The notes: generated from the sequence alone by a model not told the origin. 64,000 nucleotides of DNA from Capsicum annuum (GCF_002878395.1 NW_025855829.1:423981-487980); one strand, 5' to 3'. Shown: positions 46,137 to 58,620, counted from the first letter of the stretch. Numbers and translations are program-made.

Positions 46137-46356
46137 GCCAAAGAATATGACATAGAGTAGCCTTACATACTAGGTCGTACAAATCCAAAGTTAACCCAAT
46201 TAACTTCCTGACTTTATATTTGCTTATATATAATAAAGTATATAGTGCCAAAGAATATGACATAGAGTAGCCTTACATACTAGGTCGTACAAATCCAAAG
46301 TTAACCCAATTAACTTCCTGACTTTATATTTGCTTATATATAATAAAGTATATAGT
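46137..46356. repeat. Perfect 110-bp tandem duplication in the T4 3' LTR
   Basis: 46137-46246 and 46247-46356 are identical in my reading, starting GCCAAAGAATATGACATAG and ending AAAGTATATAGT. The partner LTR has one copy (from about 56170), with several differences. Confidence 0.93.
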
Positions 46357-47204
46357 AAAACTAGTATAGTAGCCAACCGACACATTTGGGCTACTTAGTT
46401 TCAAAAAAATAGTAGCCGGGTAGTAAGCCCTTAGTTTATTAATCAAGAGTGTTATTTTAACCCTTTTCTCCTCCAATTATATCCACATACCATACATATT
46501 ATTATAATATTCCCCAAAACAACTTTGGCTTCATTTCACCCTCCAAAAGATGGACAAAATAGAATGAGCAATAAACGTATACAATAATTAATTCGGTGGT
46601 GTACCACCATACTTTTCTTCTCTATTTCAATACAAACTAATCACACCTTTCCCCAAAATCAACCTGGTAGACCCCAATATATACATACAAAACAGTCCAT
46701 AAAACAGCCCCAAATTAACCTTTGTCGCAATAACCAAATATTGAACTCATCATCCATTCTGTTCTCAATAATAACACATCCATAATTCTTTCTCAAATTC
46801 ATATATAATGAGGAAAAAATGGAGAAGTCACCTTACCTTAAACTTCTGTAACTTTTCCTTATAATTTGAACTCTTCAAGAACCTCAATTTTCCTTCACAC
46901 TTTAAACAAAAGAAGAAAAGTGATGTCTCATAATAACAAAGAAAAGTGAGAAGGTAGATTGTTTTATATTCTTCCATATATTTACATTAGGCATGTATAG
47001 CATGTTTTCCTAATCTTTCATGAAAGAATTAAGCTAAATCTTAAGTCTTTTCAGATACCTTGGTTTGCAAAGGTTGGGGTTTCTTCAAGAATCCTAGAAA
47101 GAAAAATACGGCTACTCCTTGTTGTTTTAGAGAGACTGGAGAGTATTTGTGAAATATAATCCTTTTTATGACTTATAAATGAAGGAAAATGACCAGCAAC
47201 ATGG

Positions 47205-47215
47205 CCTTATAAAGG
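47205..47215 (-). promoter_or_regulatory. Putative T4 LTR TATA box
   Basis: The minus strand reads CCTTTATAAGG within the self-complementary GGCCTTTATAAGGCC. It lies about 630 bases into the LTR. This region is absent from the 5' LTR. Confidence 0.5.
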
Positions 47216-47843
47216 CCCTATTTTGGCCACCTCCTTAGCTGTATTTTGGACCTTAAATTTGGTCAAATTGGTTCAAGTACGTGATGCACCTACTTAAGGA
47301 GTTCAAGCTGCTCAAAAGGTAAAATTAGGTGATGCACCTACTTACTTAATTCTTTGTTTGGATTAATTAAATTAGGCCTTGGAAGACTTAAGCATTGGGC
47401 CTTTTTTCCATTTTTCTTCTTATTATACTTAATTTGGGCCCAAATAAGTATACTAATAAAGGCCCAAATCTGATCCATGGACTTGGTCCATTAACTTGGC
47501 TCATGTAACTCAAGTAGGTGACTAACCTACAAGATTAATTAAGTCAAGCAAGCACCTCAACAAATTACTCCATTTTCAGTTCTTAATCCCTTTAATCTAA
47601 CTTAAAACTTGTATACACTTGGTCGCTTCAAACTTTTGATTCAAATACTTGCTTATGATCCCAAGTTTAAATAGTTATATTGATGTTAACTTGGTCACGT
47701 CACACTAAAACATACAGGAAGCATCTAGAATTATATCTACGCCATTAATACTCATGTAAAAAATCTCATCCATTACCTATACATAAGGCTATACAAAGTT
47801 CCATCTGAATACAACCAGAACATGCAAAATACGGGGTATTACA

Positions 47844-47857
47844 TCTTCCCCCCCCTT
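47844..47857 (-). other. T4 polypurine tract
   Basis: The minus strand reads AAGGGGGGGGAAGA immediately before the 3' LTR. Confidence 0.85.
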
Positions 47858-47949
47858 AGGAAAATTCTTCCTCGAATGTTAGCATAGTTGTCCAACCAAA
47901 ACAAGTTCAACCCTAAGTTTAATATTCTTGTTATCACATACTACTTATA

Positions 47950-49420
47950 TATTATACTTACTTGTTATTGCTCTAATTTAGCATCTTGGACTTTCTCTTT
48001 GTATTTGAATAAATGAGGGTACTTAGATTTCATTGATTCTTCTGCTTCCCATGCGATCTCTTTTGCTTGTTGGTTCTCCAAAGTACTTTCACAGAAGCTA
48101 TTTCCTTATTTCTTAACCTCTTGACTTATCGATCTAGAATAGCAATAGGTATTTCTTCATAGGTGATATCTTTCGTAACTTGTACATCTTCAGTAGGAGT
48201 AATATGAGATGGATCTTCGATGCTCTTTCAAAGCATTGAGATGTTGAACACTAGATGGACTGTTGAAAGCTCTTGGGGTAGTTCTAACTCATATGCAACT
48301 TGGCAAAACCTTTAAATAATTTTATACAACCCTATATAACGTGGACTTAGTTTTCCCTTCTTACCAAATCTTATTACCCCTTTCATTGATGACACCTTTA
48401 AGAATACCCAATCATCGATAGCAAACTCTAGTCCCTTTCTTCTAATATTTATATATGATTTTTGTCGACTTTGGGCATTCTCCAGCCATTGTTGGATCAA
48501 TTTAACCTTTTCCATAGCTTAGTGAACAAGATCTATCCCAAATAAGGCATTTTCACCCACTTCAAACCATCCAATTGGTGATCTATACATTTTTCCATAC
48601 AAAGCTTCATATGGTGCCATTTTGATACTTAAATGATAGCAATTATTGTAGGCAAACACGATAAGAGGTACATGATCATCCCAACTACCTTTAAAGTCTA
48701 ATACATAAGCTCATAGCATATCTTCAAGTGTTTGGATGGTACATTCTACTTATCCATCTTTTTGAGGGTGAAAAGCAGTACTTAGATTCACTTGTGTTCC
48801 CAAATTTCTCAGAAAAGACTTCCAAAAATTTGCAGTAAATTGAGCTCCCTGAGCTGATATAATAGAGATTAGAACTCTGTGTAGCCAAACTATCTCCTTA
48901 ATATACAATTTCGTACACTCTTCAACTGTGTAAGTGATCTTAACCGAAAAGAAGTATGCTGATTTGGTATGCCTATCAACTATTACCCATAGGGAATCAA
49001 ACTTATGAGATGTATGAGGAAAACCAGTGACAAAATCCATGTGATCATGTCCCACTTCCATATTGGAAGATCTATACATTGTAAATAACCCCAGGCTTTT
49101 GGTGCTCTACTTTAACTCTTTGACAATTTGGACATTCGGCTACAAATTTTGCAATGTTCTTCTTTATGTCACCCTACCAATATATTCCTTTTAAATCATG
49201 ATATGTTTTAGTTGATATGGATGGAATACCTTGAATGATGTGCCTCTATCATAATCCTCTTTCTTAGCCCATCTACATTCGGCACACATAATCTATTTTG
49301 GTACTGAATTACTCCCTCTTGCGTAAGCTCAAATGCCTTTATCATACCATATTGTACATTCTCCTTAAGCTGTAATAGTATGGGATCTACATATTGCTTC
49401 TTCTTAACTTCGATTCTACT
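47950..49420 (-). pseudogene. T4 integrase with chromodomain, degenerate
   Basis: An open piece at 48750-49079 carries HMDFVTGFPHTSHKFDSLWV and DRHTKSAYFF, then IISAQGAQFTANFW. The family has S-D-R-G there, so the second catalytic Asp is Ala. Further on, DML and YNNCYHLSIKMAPYEALYGK are broken by stops. 48312-48515 has QSRQKSYINIRRKGLEFAID and VFLKVSSMKGVIRFGKKGKL. The chromodomain (about 47960-48180) reads YEEIPIAILDR, stop, VKRLRNKEIASVKVLWR, then a frameshift. Confidence 0.83.
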
Positions 49421-49499
49421 GCATTATGCACAATAAGCCCTTCATCTAGAGTTTCAAGAAGGCGAACCCCCCAAATTAGCTAGTTGGTACAGATCTTTA

Positions 49500-50060
49500 G
49501 TCATCCCTTATCTTTCTATAGATGGCGCCATAGCCTTATGACTTAACATATCTGCTACCACATTTTCTTTCCTCGGATGATACAAGATATTAATAATATA
49601 GTCTTTTAATAGTTCAAGCCACCTTCGTTGCCTCAAATTTAGGTCCTTTTGGCTAAAGATATATTGCAAACTCTTATGGTCAGTATATAATTCAACATGA
49701 ATCCCATACAAGTAGTTGTACCATATCTTTAAAGCAAATATAACCGCTGCTAGCTACAGATCATGTGTAGGATAATTTTTCTCATGTGGATGCAATTGTC
49801 TTGAGACATATTCTATTACTTTTCCATGTTGCATCAACACACGTCCTAAGCTAATTATTAAAGCATCAAAATACACGGTACACCCTTCTGTGCCTTCTGG
49901 AAGTACCAATACGGGTGTTGAAGTCAACTTATTCTTCAGATCTTGGAAACTCCTTTCACATGCGTCATTCTGTTGGAACTTGGATGCTTTGTGTGTTGCT
50001 TTGTTAAAGGTGCCAAAATTGAAGAAAACATTTCAACAAACCTCCTATAATAACCTACCA
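49500..50060 (-). pseudogene. T4 RNase H, degenerate
   Basis: The open piece 49508-49711 reads [38 protein letters not shown] and [17 protein letters not shown] (acidic TDH and ADML kept). The N-terminal part (49790-49980) with a [12 protein letters not shown] segment lies in the duplicated block, so a second partial copy exists at about 51765-51950. Confidence 0.8.
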
Positions 50061-50179
50061 ACTCAAGGAAACTACAAACCTCCATAGGCATTATAGGTCT
50101 TGGCAAGTTCTTCATAGCTCCTATCTTTTGAGTATCAACCTTTATTCCTATATTAGATACAATATGACCCAAGAATGCC

Positions 50180-50960
50180 ATAGATTTTAACCAAAACTCA
50201 CATTTAGAGAACTTTGCATATAACTTAAGATCACAAAGAATCTATAATACCTATCATAAATAACTGGCATGATCCTCTTTTGATCTTGAATAAACTAGGA
50301 TATCATCAATTAAAACTATCACGAACACATCTAAGAATGGCTTGAACACCCTATTCATCAAATCCATAAAAGTTGAAGGTACATTAGTTAATCCAAAGGA
50401 CATGACTAGAAACTCGTAATGACTGTACTGTGTTTGATAAACTGTCTTGGGTATATCCTTCTATTTGACCCTCACTTGTTGGTAACCTGACCTAAAATCA
50501 ATCTTTGAGAAATACTTGGCACCTGGTAACTGATCAAATAAGTCATCAGTTCTCGAAAGGGGATATTTCTTCTAAATAGTCACCTTATTCAGTTGTCGGT
50601 AGTCAATACACATTCTCAATGAGCTATATTTCTTACGCACAAATAACACTGGTGTACCCCAAGGGGACATACTGGTCCTTATGAATCCTTTTTTTAGAAA
50701 GTCTTTTAATTTCTCTTTCAACTCCCATAATTCTGTCGGGGCCATTCTATACAGAGAAATTAAGATCGGTTGAGTACCAGGAATCACATCAATACCAAAC
50801 TTCTCATTCTAGAGGCAAACCTAGAAGAATTTCTAGAAATACATCGGGAAATTCATTTACCACTGGAATAGTTTGAAGAGTTGGTGGCTCCACATCTGTA
50901 TCCTTCACTCTAAATAGATGGTATATGTAACCCTTGGAAATCATCCTTTTTGCTTTGAAA
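50180..50960 (-). pseudogene. T4 reverse transcriptase, integrase-side copy
   Basis: Pieces show [57 protein letters not shown] (50572-50787) and, after stops, the palm with an IDDI-type active site near 50290-50310. The connection segment [20 protein letters not shown] is at 49936-50181. This copy leads directly into RNase H and integrase. Confidence 0.82.
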
Positions 50961-51763
50961 TAAGAAATATATTTACCTCTTAGAGCACCAATGTTACCCT
51001 TTTATTCAAGGACTTCCTTTCTTGGAAAATGGAAATACACCTTCTTAGTTCGATAATTTACCATGGCATGGTAAAAAGCCAACCAATCCATACCAATTAA
51101 AGCATAAAAATCTACCATTTCTAACTCAACCATATCGCCAGTGTATTATGACCACAAATAGTTATTATTCAATTTCAGTACACTCTCTTAGCTATAACAG
51201 ATTCACCAACAGACGTAGACACTTGAAATAGCTTAACTAGTAATTTTGGTATTTTTTCAAACTTTCCAATAAACAATGGAGTGACATATGATAATGTAGA
51301 ACCTAGATCAATTAATGTATATACATTATGTGAAAAGATGGACAATGTATCTGTAACTATATCTGGAGAAACCTCTAAATTTTGTTGATCCACTAGAGCA
51401 TATGTACGATTCTGAACTCCACTAGAGATAGATGCTCCTTTAGCACCTCTACCACAACCTATAGTCTATACACCCCTTCCTAAAAAAGGCACCGATGATG
51501 ATGACGCAATGATTGATCTAGTAGTTCATGCCATGCCCTTTAGTGGGCATTCTCTTATCATATGCCCTATCTACCACACCAAAAGGGAGTATTTATCCCA
51601 AACCAACATGAACCTAAATGAAGCTTTCCATATTACTTACACGACTGTTAAGGAGGTCTTAATTGGTTCATATTCCCTTGCTCTTGATACCCTACAGTTT
51701 GTGAACTCTGACTCTCGCTTCTCTGCCTAAATTAATTGCCTTTGCACCTTGAAACTGTGGTAG
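50961..51763 (-). pseudogene. T4 protease and gag end, integrase-side copy
   Basis: 51175-51393 reads DIVTDTLSIFSHNVYTLIDL, then GSTLSYVTPLFIGKFEK and KLFQVSTSVGESVIAKRVY. The catalytic Asp of LIDLGS is kept. Upstream (51500-51760) is a repeat of the gag C-terminus with a zinc-knuckle remnant MIRECPLKG. Confidence 0.8.
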
Positions 51764-52945
51764 AGCAATTATCTTAAGGCATATTTTATTACTTTACCAT
51801 GCTGCATCAACACACATCCTAAGCCAATTGTTGAAGCATCACAATACACGACATACCCTTCTGTGCCTTCTGGAAGTACCAATACAGGTGTAGAAGTCAA
51901 CTTATTCTTCAGATCTTGGAATCTCCTTTCACATGTATTATTCCATTAGAACTTGGATGCTTTTATGTTAGCTTTGTTAAAGGTACCGAAATTGAAGAAA
52001 ACATTTCAAAAAACCTCCTATAATAACCTACCAACCCAAGGAAACTAGAAACCTCCGTAGGCATTATAGGTCTTGTCTAGTTCTTTACAACTTCTATATT
52101 TTGAGTATCAGCCTTTATTCTTATATTAGATACAATATGACCCAAGAATGCTCATATTTAGAGAACTTTGCATATAACTTAAGATCACGAAGAATCTGTA
52201 ATACCTGTCGTAAATGACTGGAATGATCCTCTTTTGATCTTGAATAAACTAGGATATCATCTATAAAATCTATCACGAACACATTTAAGAATGGCTTGAA
52301 CACCCTATTCATCAAATCCATAAAAGCTGTTGGTGCATTAGTTAATCCAAAGGACATGACTAGAAACTTGTAATGATTGTACCATGTTTGATAAGCTATC
52401 TTAGGTATATCCTTCTCTTTGACCCTCACTTGGTGGTAACCTGACCTAAAACCAATTTTGATAAATACTTGGCACCTGGTAACTGATCAAATAAGTCATC
52501 AATTCTCGGAAGGGGATATTTGTTCTAAATAGTCACCTTATTTAGTTGTCAGTAGTCAATACACATTCTCAATGAGCCATCTTTCTTATGCACAAATATT
52601 ACTGGTGTACCCCAAGGGGACATACTGGGCCTTATGAATCCTTTTTTCTAGAAAGTCTTTTAATTTCTCTTTCAACTCCCATAATTCTGTTGGGGCCATT
52701 CTATATGGAGGAATTAAGATTGGTTGAGTACAAAGAATCACATCAATACCAAACTCTACTTCTCATTCTGGAGGCAAACCTGGAAGATCTTCAGGAAATA
52801 CATCGGGAAATTCATTCACCACTGGAATAGTTTGAAGAGTTGGTGGCTCCACATCTGTATCCTTCACTCTAAATAGATGGTATATGTAACCCTTGGAAAC
52901 CATCCTTTTTACCTTGAAATAAGAAATAAATTTACCTCTTAGCAC
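51764..52945 (-). pseudogene. T4 reverse transcriptase, gag-side copy
   Basis: 52763-52945 reads MVSKGYIYHLFRVKDTD and FPDVFPEDLPGLPPE. 52121-52429 has [40 protein letters not shown] and [20 protein letters not shown] (active-site IDD intact). It ends in the beginning of RNase H (about 51770-51950) and then jumps back to gag sequence at 51763. Confidence 0.82.
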
Positions 52946-53690
52946 ACCAATGTTACCTCTCTATTCAAAGACAGCCTCCCTTGGAAAATGGAAATACACC
53001 TTCTTAGTTTGATAATTTACCATGGCATGATAAAAAGCCAACCAATCCATACCAATTAAAGCATAAAAATCTACCATTTCTAACTCAACTAGCTTATCCA
53101 GTGTATAATGACCACAAATAGTTATTATTCAATTTTGGTACACTCTCTTAGCTATAATAGATTCACCAACCAACGTAGACACTTGAAATGGCTTAACTAG
53201 TAATTCCAGCGTTCTTTTGAACTTTCCAGCAAACAATGGAGTGACATATGATAATGTAGAACCTAGATCAATTAATACATATACATTATGTGAAAAGATG
53301 GGCAATGTACCTGTAACCACATTCGGAGAAACCTCTAAATTTTGTTTATCCGCTAAAGCATATGTATGATTCTGAACTCCACTAGAGATAGTTGCTCCTT
53401 TAGCACCCTTACCATGACCTATAGTCTATACACCTCTTCCTAAAGAAGGCACCAATGATGATGATGCAATGGTTGATCCAGTAGGTCTTGCCATGCCCTT
53501 TGTGGGCATTCTCTTATCATATACCCTGACGTACCACACCAAAAGGAACCATTTGTCCCAAACCGATATGAACCTAAATGAACCTTTCCACATTACTTAC
53601 ATGGCTACTGAAGAGGTCTTAATTAGTTCATACTCCCTTGATCTTGATACCTCATAGTTTGTGAACTCTGACTCTCACTTCTCTGCCTAA
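52946..53690 (-). pseudogene. T4 protease, gag-side copy
   Basis: 53129-53320 reads MVTGTLPIFSHNVYVLIDLG, STLSYVTPLFAGKFK and KPFQVSTLVGESIIAKRVYQ, with the Asp of LIDLGS kept. Upstream near 53520-53560 is a zinc-knuckle remnant FWCGTSGYMIRECP: the first Cys is lost and the His is Tyr. Confidence 0.82.
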
Positions 53691-54720
53691 ATTGATTGCC
53701 TTTGCACCTTGAAACTATGGTGGAGCACTAGCTGCAGAGTAAGAAAATGATGGTCATAGTGGTCTAGTAGAAAATCGAGGTCTAAACTCTCCTTTTGATG
53801 TCACAAACTGCCTCATAGATCTATCCCTCTTGGAATACCCTCTTTTCGATTCTTGTGTTCTTTTTCTTTGCCTTTGATCCTCCATTTTTTGTACAAAAGC
53901 TTGTATCCTTGCTCTATTTATGTCTTTGTTCAAAGCATCAATAGTAAAATTTCTATCCAGATATAGATCCAATCTATCCATATATCAATGAACTCTATCA
54001 TTCATAGTAACTACTACATTAGGAGAATACCTAGCCAAAGAGTTAAACCGGAGGTTGTACTCCTTCATGCTCATATTCCCTTGGTGAAGATTAAGGAATT
54101 GATCTGCACGGGCCTCTCGAATCTCAAATGGAAGGCAATGATCTAGAAATGTCTATTTAAACTCTTTCCAAGTAGCTGAAGGTGCATCGATACCCCTAGA
54201 TCATTTTCGGTCTTCATACTAAAATATAGCCTCCCCTTTGAATCTATATGCTGCTAGCTCAACTGTCTCTTTACCTTATACATTCATAATATCTAGAGCC
54301 TTTTGGATTTGATCAACAAAGTCTTATGGATCTTCATTAGGATCTGATCTGGTGAATGTGGGAGGATCCAATTTGAGAAAATCATGTGTCCGTAGGCTAG
54401 CTGTCCTATCTGCACACTAGAACCTATGGTTGGAATAGCTTGTGTAGCAACTATACGGTCCAAAAATTGCACTACATTTCTTAGATCTTGGTCAGAAGCA
54501 TTAATAGGTGGTTCTAAGGATGTTCTTCTTCCCCTTCTTATCTATTCTAGAGATGGAGGAGTAGAAAAGGTTTGTGATATAAACTTAGCTTAAGCCTCAA
54601 TTTGATTAGCCTGTCTAGGTAGTGACTTATGGGTCCCTTATCCAGCAGCCACGTCAACTCGCTTACCTATATTCTTACTCCTTCTTGTAACCGGTATCTT
54701 TATAATAAGAAAAAAAGCAG
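53691..54720 (-). pseudogene. T4 gag, degenerate
   Basis: The only open piece, 53754-53981, is basic: MDRLDLYLDRNFTIDALNKD, FVQKMEDQRQRKRTQES, MRQFVTSKGEFRPRFSTRPL. This is typical of the linker between capsid and zinc knuckle. The capsid part (54000-54650) shows only short matches such as a RQFLDHCLPFEIREARADQF-like stretch in broken frames. Confidence 0.72.
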
Positions 54721-54899
54721 ATTTAATGGTTAAATATAACTTCACCTATGACTTGGTCTCTATTACACGATCTAAGATGTGAAGATAAAAAGACAACCCT
54801 TAAATATACCATAGAATCTTGTTTATAGATGTGGTACACAACACACCCATAAGCAAAACTCTACCTAGACACGGCTTCGTAGACTCCCTAGGATAACCT

Positions 54900-54911
54900 G
54901 CTCTGATACCA
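54900..54911 (-). other. T4 primer-binding site
   Basis: The minus strand reads TGGTATCAGAGC, a perfect match to the initiator tRNA-Met complement, four bases after the 5' LTR end. Confidence 0.92.
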
Positions 54912-54915
54912 TTTT

Positions 54916-56511
54916 TGTCACGCCTCAAATCCTTTGGGGCGGACAGGTACCCATAGCCGTGAAGGCCCAAGGGAACCAATCCATAACCTTGTACTTCTCA
55001 TGCATGTAACTATAATAACCAAAGGTTTTTCCATACATGGATATAATACATTAAAGATAAATAAATGATAAACCCAAACTATATATACCAGACTTGGCCA
55101 TTGGGGACATAACATCTAAAATATAAGACACTATTATGCTTAACTTTACATTGGTCTACAAAGCCCCTAAAAGATACATAGACACTTAGTTAAGGTCTAG
55201 GAAAACCCTCGTCTTACTCTTAACTACTATATAGTACAAAAATATATAAAACAAACTCGGGAAGCCCCAAATCAAACTGGAGCTCACTGATAGTCATTGG
55301 ATATCCCTTCTCCTAGTCGGGAGGTGTATGAGCTAAAGTACCTATGCCCGTAGCATAAAATACAGGTCCCCCATGAGGGACATCAGTACGAAAATATGTT
55401 CTTAATATATAAGGATGAAGGTACTACATATGATACAAAAACTTAATAGAAATTAGGTATAAGTGCATAAATAGTGATAGTAAACCACCTTTATATATAC
55501 TTGTGGTATTGGGTACATTACATTCTTTGCTTCATTTTTACCCTTCTTACTTCATAGTCTTTATAAGCCATATAATGCAAATGACCAGTTGATCAGTGGT
55601 TAATAGAAAAATTAGGATCGGACCATGCTAGGCTTATGTCCCTGAGTTTCCACCCATATATGAACATTGGGCTTGGCCCATGCTAGGATTTTTCCCCTCA
55701 GCTACCACCCACATATAAGGGTATTGAGATCGTCCCATGTTAGGCTCATGCCCCAAAGATGCCACCCGTTTTACAGATTTATGTTACTTAGTTTATTTTG
55801 TCTTTGAGATTGTTACCTTAGTGGTCATAACATTATGGTACCTTGGAATAATAATCTCCCAATAAGAGACATATGAATAAACACTTAATGCAATGTCAAA
55901 TATGTATGGGGCAGATTGTACACGAATAAAATGTTTAGGAGCTAAAAATAACATATGGGTCTTATTTGACTTAAAGGAGAACTCTTGAGACTTGCTAGTG
56001 AATGTATAAAAAAAAACTTGATAATAAGCATATAGTGAGGTATTTTAACACAGTAGAGAGTGGGAACAAGGTGATTAGCTACATAGGATATCATATGCTG
56101 CCATAATGTATCATCTACTATGGGAGGTCTTTAAAAGCTTACTTCGTACCATAAATGTTGGATTTCATGCCAAAGAATATGACATAGAGTAGCCTTAAAT
56201 ACTTGGTTGTACAACTCCAATGTTAACCAATTAACTTCTTGACTTTAGGATTGCTTATATACAATAAAGTATATAGCAAAACTAGTATTAGTAACTAACC
56301 GACACATTTGGGCTACTTAGTTTTACAAAAATAGTAGCCGAGCAGTAAGCCCTTAGTTTATTAGTCGAGTCACTATATACATATGGGAAGCATTTAGAAT
56401 TCCATCTATGCCTTTAATACTCACATAACAAACTTTTCCTTTACCTATACTCAAGGCTATACAAAGTTCCATATGAATACAACTAGAATATGCAAAATAT
56501 GGGGTGTTATA
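54916..56511 (-). repeat. T4 5' LTR, with a 1.25-kb internal deletion
   Basis: It begins on the minus strand at 56511 (TATAACACCCCATATTTTG, the usual TG mutated to TA) and ends at 54916 (GAGGCGTGACA). Against the 3' LTR it lacks the part equivalent to 46447-47700. The junction is near 56366 (TTTATTAGTCGAGTCAC). The missing part includes the only candidate TATA box. Confidence 0.9.
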
Positions 56512-58620
56512 TTGGGTCCCACTCTCATCAGTTATGTCCCATCAATCAGGATTGAATCAATAGTACACAGAGGCACAACATCAATCCCTGTAGTATCAAC
56601 AACAGCAGCTCTTGATCCACCAACTCCTATGTCTATTTCTTTTACCCTTGTCTCGCGGTCCCGCTCATCCTGAATACTCTCAGCACGGACCCTCTTCTTG
56701 GCTTCTTTGATTTCCTTTCTCTTTATCTTTGTCTCATGTCTTTTCTCTCTAGTCTCCACTATGGATGCATAAGGCAGGTATGACTAGATATTAGGCATAT
56801 GGACAGTAGGAATCATTATCTCTACAATGGGTTCAGCAACCACCGATCTTTCATAAATCTCTGAGACCATTTTCTTAATTTCCACAACCTTGGATCTGAT
56901 CTCAGCAATATCGGGCGTCTTTCCTCTGCTCAACTGTCGAGTGATCCTTGACTCAAAAGCATCTAGGCGCCTTTGGACTCGCCTATCCTGCTCCTCAAAC
57001 TTCCTGTCAAACTAGTTTTTCACTCTTCCTTTCATGTACCTTCACATAAAGTGAGCTAACTTGGTCACAACCTCGGTCCATGAAGCTTGGAAGATCAAGA
57101 TAATACCTAGAGGCATACCCCATGGCCTAGGTAGTACAGACTGGACTAGTGGGGGGACACTAAAAGTACCCGTTGTATCTATAGGTGTGCCCTTAGTCTG
57201 TGACTCTGCCTCCGTAGTCGCAACTATAGTAGGGATGTCAGTCTAATTATCCTGAGGCAACAATCCCACCATAATATTTGTAGCCTGTCTTATCGGTCAA
57301 GCTAAAGGGTTGGCTGCATCTCTAATCAGGCCAATGTTAAATGTCCTCCTGGCCTCAATCATCTCGTCTATCCCAGGTAGTTCCAACTCTTCCACATCCA
57401 GACAAATCTGTGTAATTATATAGGGGTAGGCTAGCAATGTCTTTTAACCCTCGACTACCCTATCCCTGAACTCTCTAGATAAGAACTCACCAAAATTGAA
57501 CTCGTAACCATCTATGAAGCCGAATATCATAGAAGCCCGAACCGGGCACAGAATATTATCACCTATCATAAGACACAGCAATGTTGGTCTAGTATTCATT
57601 AAGCCTTACTCTTAAAGTTAAGGGTACTCTTCTTTATTTGCTGTGAGACAACCTCGGGGCCTACAACCCAGACAATATTCACGCTATTTGAAGTAATACA
57701 CTCTGTAATTCTCCTAAAATGACCATTTTATCTTCAAAACCCAACGTTCTCTTTGTAATCTTTCTTATATCTTCCATCCTATATTCCATCTCTGCTGTGT
57801 TCGTCAGGGCCTGATACTCTGACCCACATAAGAATTTTGCAATGGTTCAGGGAGAAATATCACCCAAACTCTACGAATCATAAGGGAGGTAATAGGCTCG
57901 CCTCCCTTCCATAACTGGCCCTCTGGGTATTACCTCTGCAGCTCATCTTTGTATGCTACATAGAACTCACGAATAAGGACTTTACTATATTTTGCAAATG
58001 CTTTCATTATCCATTCAAACTAATACTGTCGAAAGTGCTCTTCAAACTCAGGTAACTTTGAAATCCTTGTGGTAGTTATTCTTCTCACCGGACATAGTAC
58101 TCTCTTTATCTTGACACCCAAAAGCCTGAATAACCCACTGTTGAATGTATCCTATATTTTGGGGTACCCCCAACGATGGGCACCGAGGTAGTGATAAGAG
58201 AAAGTGGAGGTCCTGTCAGGCTATTGGAGATACCTCATTCACATCCTCTACATCTTCAGCATGCTCAAAATTTACCTCTTCCAAAAAAGATTAAGCCTTA
58301 TCATCGTCATCGCCATTATTATTGTCAGAAGGTAGTTGAGGTGTATGAGGAGGAGATGTAGTAGGATTCTTTCTCTGTGGGCCCTTTGTGGGTGATTCTG
58401 AGTCTTGGGGAACTACCTTCTTCCCCTTAGCCTTTGCAGTTGCCTTCCCTTTCTGCGCAACAATCTATTTAGAGGTTCCATCATAAAATTCCCTGCTGCT
58501 TTCAGATAAAGTCTCATACTCGAAATCACTAAATTCTACACTAGCCCCTAGTGCTTGCTTAGAGTCCTTCTTCGAAAGTTGCTTGGATGAGGAAGCGTTC
58601 TTTAGAGGAATGGTTCATAA
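56512..58620 (-). pseudogene. A2 env-position plant transposon-associated protein, degenerate
   Basis: The N-terminal part (58380-58610) is lysine/serine-rich (KGKATAKAKGKKVVPQDSES). The domain follows with AKYSKVLIREFYVAYKDELQ and, in a second frame, CLMIGDNILCPVRASMIFGF, YEFNFGEFLSREFRDRVVEG, TLLAYPYIITQICLDVEELE, LPGIDEMIEARRTFNIGLIR. The C-terminal part is a charged probable coiled coil (56532-56759: KRHETKIKRKEIKEAKKRVR). This is the same family as the A1 protein (9846-10770), at the same place 3' of integrase. Several stops and at least two frameshifts occur. T4 split it at 56511. No function is established by the sequence. Confidence 0.72.

Larger units (their letters stand above)
44884..47843 (-). 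repeat. T4 3' LTR, 2960 bp
   Basis: It begins on the minus strand at 47843 (TGTAATACCCCGTATTTTG) and ends at 44884 (GAGGCGTGACA). It is longer than the partner LTR because it keeps about 1.25 kb lost there and has an extra 110-bp copy. By eye the alignable parts differ at roughly one base in ten, so the insertion is old. Confidence 0.9.
49791..53736 (-). repeat. 1973-bp tandem duplication inside T4 gag-pol
   Basis: 49791-51763 and 51764-53736 are two copies of the same block at an offset of 1973 bases. GCATCAACAC, for example, occurs at 49831 and 51804. On the minus strand each copy runs from the end of gag through protease and RT to the start of RNase H. The copies share long matching stretches but differ by many substitutions and small indels. 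The element therefore has two protease and two RT regions in a row. Confidence 0.9.
44884..56511 (-). mobile_element. T4: chromovirus (Tekay/Del-like) inserted in A2
   Basis: Both LTRs, PBS and polypurine tract are present, 11.6 kb in all. Target duplication: CTGGG on the left (44879-44883) and TTGGG on the right (56512-56516), 4 of 5 matching. Minus-strand order: 5' LTR (56511-54916), PBS, gag, protease, RT, RNase H start, then a second gag end, protease, RT and RNase H caused by a 1973-bp tandem duplication, then integrase, chromodomain, polypurine tract and 3' LTR (47843-44884). All genes are broken. Confidence 0.9.
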
